Positions 1 to 7,675 of a DNA stretch of 17,935 nucleotides are shown here, one piece after another; position 1 is the first letter of the stretch; each line of letters begins with the position of its first letter. Origin of the DNA: Allomyces macrogynus ATCC 38327 (lineage: Eukaryota > Blastocladiomycota > Blastocladiomycetes > Blastocladiales > Blastocladiaceae). Where the stretch lies: assembly GCA_000151295.1 (NCBI GenBank), contig GG745334.1, forward strand, positions 454,247 to 472,181. Reading direction: 5' to 3'. The notes beneath the pieces were generated by a model that was not told the origin of the DNA, ran no database searches, and saw nothing but the letters and a program-made list of their open reading frames with translations. The position numbers and the translations under genes were made by a program.

Positions 1-2
1 GA

Positions 3-239
3 GGTCGCTATGGTCCCAAACAGGACGAATCTATGGCGTGCCGGCCGGGGGAAGCATTGGCTTGGCTGCAACTGGCCGTGGTGCGTGGACAAGTGCGCGT
101 TGGAGCAAATGAAGGAGAACGGGCCGGGGAGCAGCACGAGCCGGCTGTCGAATTCAAGGATGACCGGTCCTGGCCAAGCGCGCGTCCAGTACGCTTTGGA
201 TTTGAGCCCAACGTCCGGAGCTGTTCATGGTTCTGTTAG
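3..239 (+). CDS. possible C-terminal end of an unidentified gene, cut by the window edge
   Basis: One plus-strand frame is open from base 3 to a TAG at 237-239, about 78 residues, with mixed and fairly acidic composition (segments such as GEALAWLQLAVVRGQ and EHEP-like runs). This is more protein-like than the overlapping frame at 10-339, which is unusually rich in Trp, Cys and Ser. I recognise no family and see no domain. It could be the last exon of a gene that starts left of the window, or a chance open frame in GC-rich DNA. The call rests only on the open frame and its composition. Confidence 0.25.
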   Translation, partial: GRYGPKQDESMACRPGEALAWLQLAVVRGQVRVGANEGERAGEQHEPAVEFKDDRSWPSARPVRFGFEPNVRSCSWFC

Positions 240-848
240 ATTTACGCCAACGGTACTTGCTCTTTCCAACGCTTCGGGTCCACGCTCATCTCTCTTTCGC
301 GAAAGATATCCCGACGGGATAATACAAGTGTCGCGCTGATTCGCCGACAGTTTCTGAAAATTGTCGTGCACAAGTCTGCGGCGTTTCAAGTGGGCGGTGT
401 TGCAAATTTGGGCATCGGTGGCGCGCAGGGCGTGCTTACGATGCGTTTCGAGAATAATCGAGACGGCCCGAGACGGTTGGTGGTGGCCGCAACTTGCGCC
501 CTGCCAGCGGGAAAACGCGTGATCGCGTCTCAATCATGTGCAGTCGCATGGCTCGTTGCCAGTTGGCTGCGCCACCCCCTCCACGTCAGGCCTCGGCGCT
601 TGGCCCTTGTCGTCCCTGCTTGCTGCTGACTGGACGTTGACAACGACGACAACCTCCTCTTGTAAAAACGAGCGGATGCACCAACAGTAACGAGCCAAGG
701 CTGGACGCGCCAAGTTCTCCAACACTCTCCACCCAGTTTTGACCCGCCAAGTGCCCAAACTGCGGCAGGAGCGCCGCCACGCCGCCCAACCGCGAGCCCA
801 CGCCCGCGTGCCCTTGCACATTTCCCCAAGCATCGACACGCCCGCAAG
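240..848. other. intergenic region and probable leader of the RDD gene
   Basis: No frame here gives a recognisable protein. Open frames on both strands are Arg, Trp and Ser rich and look like GC-driven shadows. The last 200 bases, rich in C and in CCGCC/CCCAAC-type runs, lead directly into the ATG at 849 and are probably the promoter and 5' leader. No clear TATA box was found. Confidence 0.4.
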
Positions 849-2522
849 ATGACCTTTCTCATTGCTCTGATCATTGCCGGGTCCTTCGTCTACGACTCTG
901 CGCGCGCCGGTGTCGTTGCTGCCGCCAACGTCGTCGCACCGCCCGCCAAGCGACGTGCTCGTGCCAACCGCTACGCTCTATTTGCGACGCGGCGCTTGCC
1001 CATATGGATGGGCCCACCACCGCCACAACCTGTGCTCGAAGGCGGTGCCAGCGGCGGGTTCCGCATCACGGCCGAGACGGCTGAGGCTGCGCTTGGCCAG
1101 CTCGCGTCGGCCGCCGTGTCGGCGCTGACGTCGGGTCGTGGACCACAGGACCCGCAACTTGCTCAGGCGCAGGCCGCGCAGGCTGCAGCTGTCTCTGCCG
1201 CGGCGACGCAGGCCGCGCACGTTGCCGTGCAGACGCTCCAGCAGGTGCAGTCCGTGTCGGCGACCATCTCGCAGCAGACGGGTGGAGCCGGCGTGCGCGC
1301 ACTCGACTCGCTTCCGTTCCCGGCTCCGTCGCTGACGCGTCGTGTTGCGGCGTGGGCGATTGATTCGATGGTGGTCGCGTCACTCGCGACCATGTTCAAG
1401 GGCACCGGGCTGCAATCGACCGTGTCGGCTGGTCTTTGGCTTGGTACGCGTGCATTGGACGCTGATGTAGTTTGCTTGGGTGAAACATACAGCTAACCAT
1501 GGAAATCACGTCCAGGTCGTGATATCTGGCTCGCTCCGTTTGGTCTCCCGTCGCCTGGTCGTTGGCTCACGCGCCAAGTCGTGCTCAGCCCCGGTATTGC
1601 TCATCTCGTCAACAACCAGTTTGCGCCGCCCACCGACCCGGGTGTGCTCTGCGTCGACGCGTCCACAGCCGCGTTCCTGCAACAGCAACAGATCGCCGTC
1701 GTCGAGCAAATGTCGACTGCGCACTTGCACGACATCGACACCTACTCGCTCATCACGCACAACTCGCTCCGCCTGATGCTCTCGGCGCTTGGCCCGCTCG
1801 CATCGCTGACCTGGGCCGGCACGACCTTGTTCCGGTACATGACGGCGCCAAGCGGTGTCTGGGACGGCCGCACCGCGTGGGACCGGTGGATGGGCGTGCA
1901 AGTCGTCGACGAGGAAGTGCTGCTGCGGTGGGCCACGTCGGGCGAGATTTCGACCGCGGGCAACGTCTCCTTCCAGGTCCCGACCCTGACGACCGACATG
2001 CCGAAAATTGCGCCTTTGCCAACCAGGATGGTGCACGCCGATCGCAGCATGCCGCCACCCGCCACTGCCGACCGCGGCATGCCGTCGGCACCGCACGACC
2101 TGACGCGTTCATTCCTCGCGGGTCCTGTAGCAACCGAGGCCGCCGAGCCGCGCCCGGTTCGTGGCGTGCCCGTGCCGCCCACTCGTCGCGACCTGAGCGA
2201 CTTCGAAGACGACGACGAGTCGGGCAGCGACGTGGACCGCGACGACATGCACTCGTTTGGCCCGGCGCAGTTTTACACGGCCGCATATTCGCGAGCGTCG
2301 TTTGTGGACAACAGCACGCATTCGCCGGCATCGTCGTCGATCCCGTCGTCGCCGCGATCGCGCGCGTCGTCGTACCCGGACCCGGACGACGAGGAGCCCG
2401 TGTCGCCGCCGCATAGCGCGCTGTATTATGGGACCACTACGCCGCCGGTAGACATGTCTGATGCGGATTATGAGCTCTTGTCGCGAAGCCGGTTGACCGG
2501 GTCGACGATGGGTGGGCATTAG
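849..2522 (+). CDS. RDD-family membrane protein with long disordered tail
   Basis: Proposed exons are 849-1443 and 1516-2522, joined through a 72-base intron (donor GTACGC, CTAAC branch-type motif at 1493-1497, acceptor CAG), giving 533 residues. RDD proteins are small helical membrane proteins, some proposed to be transporters, with no settled fungal role. The domain spans about residues 160-335: LTRRVAAWAID (R164/R165, D172), then RDIWLAPFGLPSPGRWL, which resembles the RD...SPGK region, then a membrane stretch near 283-300, then TAWDRWMGVQVV with D321 as the last signature Asp. Residues 1-20 are a hydrophobic N-terminus that could be a signal anchor, followed by basic residues. Residues 75-150 are Ala/Gln rich and could be helical. 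The tail beyond about 350 is Ser, Pro, Asp and Glu rich and disordered. Other donors at 1450 and 1480 also keep frame, so the exact junction is uncertain. The family match was made by eye. Confidence 0.7.
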
Positions 2523-3617
2523 ACGAAGGGATCTGTGCTATTTTGCCCGATGAGTTTTGTCGATTGTGTTGTTTGTCTGTAATCAAGGAACTAATTAGGC
2601 GCGACGCAACATCAGTCTCGGCTAAATGCGGACGTGGTTGCGATGTTTCGATTAAGGCGCTGAAAGGGTTGAGCGGATGCACAAGTCTGTCTCTGGTGGA
2701 GAGGGAGCAACACAGCCAGGTAGCGGCAGTTGCTTCTTCGCATCGACTAAGTACAACTGTTGAGCAAAAACGTCGGAAAGTGCACGTGAGTGAACGCCCT
2801 GACCTAGACATGGCCGAAGTTGCCATTCCAGACATTGGAGCAGGCATATGTCCGAAACGTCATGGAATTAGGGTCCGGAAACAGTTCAGCTCAACAGCAG
2901 CAGCTGAGACACTGGCGAGCAAAAAAAGATGTGCCAGCATGAGCATGAGTATTCGCGGTCGTGGTAGCGAAAGCAGAAGGGGCTCGAGATCATCAGCTTC
3001 GATGGACATACTTGGAAGTGGCCATCATGCTTTGACATCGTGTCAGCGAGTATCGCAAATATGTATTTTTGTATGATTGTGAGCCCTCTGCTGGATTTAT
3101 TCATGGTCATTGTGCTGTTGGCTGTCTCGTATTGCCAGTTTCGAGTGGTGATCCCAATGCAATTTTGACGAGCCGCTTTGAGACGGATATACAAACCGAC
3201 AAGAAGGCCGTGGGCGAGGGCAACGCTCGATGTCAAGAAGCAGGATTATACAATTTCATGCACCAAAATCATGATGAACGCACGCGATGATGGGTGCTGA
3301 GAAGTTGGGAGTAGCGCTTTGACAGTCTGCTTTGCCGTGCGAAAACTGCATTGCTGCTGCTGCCGCCGCCGCCGCAGTGGCCGAGTACTCAAGAAACGCC
3401 TACCTACGCTTATCCGGTTCGCGGCAACCAAACATGAGCGACATGCACGTGCGGTGGGCAAATTCAGGTCATCGCGCGGTGCACCTGATGCCAGACCAGA
3501 GCCCAGTCCCTCATCGTTTCGCTCAAGGGCTCGCGAATTCAAGCACAAAACGTCAGGAAAACGCGCCGCTATGCATTGCATTATACCAACATATGCACTG
3601 ACTACACTCACGCAACA
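2523..3617. other. intergenic stretch without a supported gene
   Basis: About 1.1 kb between the end of the RDD gene and the 3' end of COX20. It looks more A/T rich than the flanking genes. Open frames of 70-177 codons exist on both strands, but none shows conserved motifs, hydrophobic segments or composition like the neighbouring genes. I could not build a spliced protein from them. It should hold the two 3' untranslated regions of the convergent neighbours and may hold a non-coding or decayed gene. A short triplet run lies near its right end. Confidence 0.45.
3352..3376. repeat. short GCT/GCC triplet run
   Basis: Roughly eight consecutive triplets, first GCT-type and then GCC-type, in the gene-free stretch. 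Read on the plus strand in one frame it would give an Ala or Cys/Arg run, but no supported gene covers it. It is a simple-sequence tract, possibly polymorphic in length. Confidence 0.7.
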
Positions 3618-4115
3618 TTACTCGTCGCGGTGCTGGCTGCCTGGCGGAACAATGACCGTTTTCGGGATGCTGCTGCGCTGCATCTGCCACCGACACACCT
3701 CCCTAATTGTAGCGAGCACGAACGTCAGGATTGGTTTTCCCTGATCCACCCTGTTCCGCACAAGCCAACGCACCAGCTCAGGGCCGAGACGGCGCAGAAC
3801 GTGGCGACGGCGTAGTTAGACGCCGACAGAACCGATCCGCGGAACGCAAACCGCAGCGCGCCGGCACCGAACCCGGTGCCAATTCCATAGAGAAGCGCGG
3901 AGCGAGCGCACGGGACTTCTCCGACCTTCTTGAAGTCGTCGGTTTTCAGGCTCTGTCGGGAACAGACGGTTGGGTTGGTTGGGGATGTCGTGCCGATATC
4001 ATTTCGGTTCAGAGACGCCACCGACCTTGAGGACATCAATGACGCCCGGTTCCGGTGCGGGCGTTACGACGGGGTCATCGGGGGACGCGCGGCCAATAGG
4101 CGAGGTCGAGCTCAT
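3618..4115 (-). CDS. COX20: cytochrome c oxidase assembly protein Cox20
   Basis: Cox20 is a small inner-mitochondrial-membrane chaperone for newly made Cox2, needed for Cox2 maturation and cytochrome oxidase assembly. Three exons on the minus strand, 4115-4026, 3952-3774 and 3702-3618, give 117 residues, close to human FAM36A/COX20 (118). Family landmarks are a lead-in SLKTDDFKKVGEVPCARSAL, the LLYGIGTGFGAGALRF helix, a second hydrophobic segment NYAVATFCAVSALSW, and WEVCRWQ just after it, matching the W-x-x-C-R motif. The WEVC motif appears only when the 71-base intron 3773-3703 (CTGAC branch motif, TTAG acceptor) is removed. The first intron, 4025-3953, uses a GTCGGT donor and is phase 0. 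The ATG at 4115 is the first Met after an in-frame TGA. It lies head-to-head with PIGY. No presequence is obvious, as is usual for Cox20. Confidence 0.9.
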
Positions 4116-4371
4116 CTTGAAGACTGCCGTGGCAGTGTTGCTCGATCAGCCAGACGTTTCTTGCAGCAGGCGTTGTGTGTCCATGATGGCTCTGGCAGGG
4201 CGGCTGGGACAGGAGCCGGACGAGCTCTTGTCATTCATCGGACACTCTATGGCCAAGTGACTCCAGCACAAAGCTTTTCCATTGTCAGCGTCGATGTTCC
4301 CATCGACAGCGACTGCAGCCAATCTGTCCAAGATCAGTACTTGCCGCACTCTTCAAAATATAGCTCCTTCA
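4116..4371. promoter_or_regulatory. shared COX20/PIGY divergent promoter region
   Basis: 256 bases separate the two start codons, so both promoters must fit here or overlap the leaders. An A/T-rich AAAATATAG lies at 4356-4364, only about 10 bases before the ATG at 4372. If it is a PIGY TATA element, transcription would start inside the annotated N-terminus and favour the later ATG at 4456. No other element was identified. Confidence 0.4.
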
Positions 4372-4852
4372 ATGAACCGCCGCGGCCGACACGCCCGATC
4401 ACGCTCGCCGCGCAGGACCAGCACAAAGGATGGCGGAACCGGCAAGACGAGCGACATGAAGCCCATCCACGATTTGCACGCCCGGATCATCGACGACTCG
4501 CTCTTTAGCCCCCTACCTCCCATGGTGGTCGTTGCCCTTAGTGTTCTGGGCGCGGCCGCGTTCCTCTACGCCGCCATCATTTCCAAGCTCTTGCCATCAA
4601 CTGGCATCTGGGTACGTTCTGCGCCGCTTCCGCTCCAGACCACCCCGTCCATGCTAGTCCGGTGGAGAAAGACAATGATGGGCACGACTTGATTAAGACG
4701 GCATCTGACTCGCGCAATCGCTGTTTTTGTAGTGGCTCGACGCGATTCGCAACGACTGGTATTATTGCTTCTTGATCCCGCTCACGGCACCCGTCTCCAT
4801 ATTCTTCTTGATCTGGAATTGGTACGGGAAAAAGCTGTTTCGACATAATTGA
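4372..4852 (+). CDS. PIGY: PIG-Y, small subunit of GPI-GlcNAc transferase
   Basis: PIG-Y is a tiny two-helix ER membrane subunit of the enzyme that adds GlcNAc to phosphatidylinositol, the first step of GPI-anchor synthesis. Exons 4372-4611 and 4733-4852 (121-base intron, donor GTACGT, CTGAC branch motif, acceptor TGTAG, phase 0) encode 119 residues. The first helix is PPMVVVALSVLGAAAFLYAA. The second exon reads YYCFLIPLTAPVSIFFLIWN and ends WYGKKLFRHN, nearly the same ending as human PIG-Y (GIKLFRHN). The first 28 residues are basic and disordered. A start at ATG 4456 (91 residues, purine at -3) is nearer the human length of 71 and may be the true one. It lies head-to-head with COX20 and tail-to-tail with the next gene. 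There is no PreY/Trm112-like frame upstream, unlike the bicistronic human mRNA. Confidence 0.88.
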
Positions 4853-5028
4853 ATCCATTCTCCTCATGAAGGGCCTCGTTTCTCTCGCCTCTTGCCCTTT
4901 GAATCTGATGGTGAAGGGACCAGCCGCAACACGAGAGAGCAATCTCAGTGCCTGAAGTCATGTCACGCAGTAAGACAAAACAACGCTGAGGAGAAGCCTA
5001 TAACAAGATAATGATACGTCGGATCCCT

Positions 5029-7334
5029 CTAGTGCCCCTGCAAGTCTGTGCCGCCGATGCTCGAGTCTCCACCCTCACTCTCCTCTTCCCTCGCTTCGCC
5101 CGCCCCAGTGCGCTGTCCTGCCCGCTCCCGCTCCGCAACAATCCGGTCGAGCGCGCGCTGCACCGACCACGCCTGCACGACCTGGTCGCGCTTGCGGCGC
5201 AGCCGCTGCTCGACCAAGTTACCACTCGAGGGACTGCTGAGCGACCGGCGCGTCGGCCGCGGTGGCGGCGACATGCGCGGCAGCACGGTCGTGACCCCAT
5301 CTGCATCCAGTGGCAGAACATCCCAGTCACTGGCCCAGTCCGACTCGGCGACTGTCGGGAACGGCAGTGCGTCTGGGTCGGCCTCGCCGTTCCGCGCCGA
5401 GACAATCACACGCTCGGCTTCGCGGCGCGCCGCAAGCAGGGCTGGCAGCTGGTCGCGGCACGAGGCAAGTAACGCAAACACGGCGGCGAACCGACGCGAC
5501 CGTGCGGCGGTGCCCATGAGCGGCGCGAGCAGCTGGTGCGCGACATAGTGCACGAGTTTCGGTAAGGGTGCATTGTCGTCGGGCTCCGCGCGCGACCGGA
5601 CGACGCGGACGAGAAACCCTTGGTCGGCGGTCAGAATGAGTGTGATGTGCCCGTGTGCCGCGGGCTTGGCGGTGAGAATGGTCGCGAGCACGGGCGCCAC
5701 GTCGTAGATGATGCGCCACAGGTGCAGTTCCGGGATTGCGCCGGCCCACTTGGCGACTAGCTCGGCGTAGGTGAACGCGTACGGTGGCGTGATGTGCACG
5801 ACCGTGTGCGGCGTCTTGATGAGCCGCGCGGTCTGCAGGACGCCGTCGCGCGCGCCGGCGGTCGTGATCCAGTGCTCGAGCGGCGGCGCCATGAAGCGCG
5901 GTGAAATGTGCGCGACGACGGCCTGGGAATGGGAGCGACTGGCGTCAGTCGAGATTCGTCAGGGCGCGAATCACAAAGGATCGCGTACCTTGGCGTCGAG
6001 AACATCAAAGCAGTCGAAGACCGTGGTTGCGCCTTGGCTCGACCGCGCCCGTCGGACCAGGTACCGCAGCTTCCACCCTTCGTCCTCGAACCGCCCGCCT
6101 TCAAAGATCGATCGGTAATACTGGGCGTCGAGCGCGCGGTTCCCAGTCGCAAACTGAACGGGCGCGACGATAACGGGGCAAATGATGACGGGGCAAACGT
6201 CGACGAGCCGCTTGTCGGCCTCGTTTTGCACATCTCCTTCTGGTTGCAGCGGAGCAACTGCGGCAGGAAGCGGATCGACTGGGGCGGACTCGGTTCGGCG
6301 CGTCACGTCGGCCCGCACAGCGAGCAAGCGAACGTTCGAGGGCTCATCGGCGCCAAGGCGCGTGTCCGAATCCATGAACGCCGAGTCCTGCTTCTTCGTG
6401 GCCTTCGCATCGGGTACCGCGGCGCACGGGGTGGAGGAGACGCGGCTCGAACCGCTGACCACCGAGGTGGATCGGCTTCGGAAATCGGTGCTCGCGACAG
6501 GTCCATGGCGACGAATCACGTCGGCGCGCAATGTCGGCACAAAGCTGGTGCGGGTCAAGACAAGTGCCGTGGCGATGCCGAGGACGGCTGCGATGAGCTG
6601 CAAGTGCTCGTCGTGGGACCCGCTCGCCGCGATGCGCGGCATGTCCTCCCAGCGCGGCCCGGACGACAAGCTCTGGTCGACGAGAACCACGTCGGACGCA
6701 ATGGCCGTCAGCGCGTCAATCGACGGAGGGCAGGTATCCTGCGGGGGAGGCAAGGTGAAGAGTCAGAATGAATCCTTCTTTGCAGCGAGATTGACGGCTC
6801 CCGCACCATTGGCGCAATGACGATCAAATCTCGCTCTCGCGAGACGGACGGCATGACACCGCACACGAGGCCCAATCGCAAGGCGGGTGCAAATGGATCC
6901 GGCAATGAATCTTGGACCGGTACAGCGTCTCGAGGGCACTTAGTTACAATTTCGGGCGCCCCAGCCACGCCAGCGAGATCGCCAGTCGACGGCAGCGGCA
7001 CTTTTCTGGCGTTGGCGACGAGCACCGCGTCGGCGATGGGAGCCGCTTCGGGTCCGACCGCGACGCCACCGGTCGGCGACATGGTCGACTTGACCACAGC
7101 GACTGAGCCCCACACGGCAGCAAGTAAAATCACGTAGACGGTGCCACGAACGGTCACGCAGCGCACGCGCTGCCGGAGAGTACGCGTCCGCGATCTGCGT
7201 GCAGGCGGCGACTCCGCCGACGTGGTGGCGCCATGGCTCGTGGTGAAGGCAGCAGAAGGAGTATCGCTTAACTCGGTTCCGGCGGTGCCAATGATAGCAG
7301 GACGCGGGGGAGATGGAAGAGGGAGGGCGGCCAT
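5029..7334 (-). CDS. unrecognised membrane protein with two hydrophobic segments, 723 residues
   Basis: Exons 7334-6807, 6738-5989 and 5922-5029 join in phase 0 across introns of 68 bases (donor GTGCGG, CTGAC branch motif, acceptor CCCCCGCAG) and 66 bases (donor GTACGC, CTGAC, acceptor CCCAG). The ATG sits in a strong context (GTCGCCATGGCC). Residues 1-60 are disordered and become basic. The first helix is about residues 65-83 (TVYVILLAAVWGSVAVV), and a second, shorter hydrophobic stretch is about 221-238 (LQLIAAVLGIATALVL). Between them lies a segment of about 140 residues with several Cys. The remaining 480 residues include a folded-looking region about 385-585 (QYYRSIFEGGRF, HLWRIIYDVAPVLATIL, HITLILTADQGFLVRVV) and a charged, likely coiled-coil C-terminus. 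I compared it mentally with CCDC47/DUF1682 and type II glycosyltransferases and found no convincing match. The gene model is firmer than any function. Confidence 0.72.
6169..6198 (-). repeat. 15-base tandem duplication inside the unrecognised membrane protein
   Basis: Two adjacent 15-base units, 6169-6183 and 6184-6198, differ at two positions. Read on the coding strand they give VCPVI followed by ICPVI, an in-frame five-residue duplication that adds a second Cys-Pro. It lies in the low-complexity linker between the second hydrophobic segment and the folded region. Confidence 0.8.
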
Positions 7335-7675
7335 GGCGACGGACAGGGGCGGTTCTCGTCTATCAGGAGCTGCCGTGGCGGGCCGTGCAAGTCGCGAGCG
7401 GGAATCACATTGGGTACTTGGCTGCGGCCAGTTGCGCACGGGTTGGTTGTCAGGAGCAGCGGGATTAGAGGTCGCGAGCGCTCGCGAGCGGCCAGTTGGC
7501 ACAGGACAAAAAATGAAGCAGAGGCCGGGTCTCCATGACAGCCTCGCAACCAGTCATGCGGAGATGGGTGACCATGTCCACACGTTGAGATCGCGTTTGC
7601 ACCATCCACCCCACTCCAACGATCACCAGGACGACGAGCAAGTCGCCACAACCAACCACCAGCAACCCCAACACC
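7335..7675. promoter_or_regulatory. divergent promoter region, membrane protein gene/DRS1
   Basis: 341 bases separate the start codons of the minus-strand membrane protein gene and plus-strand DRS1. The last 60 bases before the DRS1 ATG are rich in CAACC/ACCACC-type units and poor in T, which looks like a 5' leader. No TATA box or named operator was recognised. Open frames in this gap are extensions of the flanking genes using non-ATG starts. Confidence 0.4.

Noticed and set aside
2543..3076. 177-codon plus-strand frame in the gene-free stretch
   Set aside because: The composition is Ser/Arg rich without motifs or hydrophobic segments, overlapping frames are equally long, and no splice model improved it.
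4116..4371. A PreY/Trm112-like frame upstream of PIGY, as in the bicistronic human mRNA
   Set aside because: Frames in and before this gap are antisense to COX20 or very short, and none has the zinc-binding or Trm112-like pattern.
5029..7334. Assignment of the membrane protein to CCDC47/DUF1682 or to a type II glycosyltransferase
   Set aside because: Topology is loosely similar, but no family motif could be aligned. A named function would have been invented.
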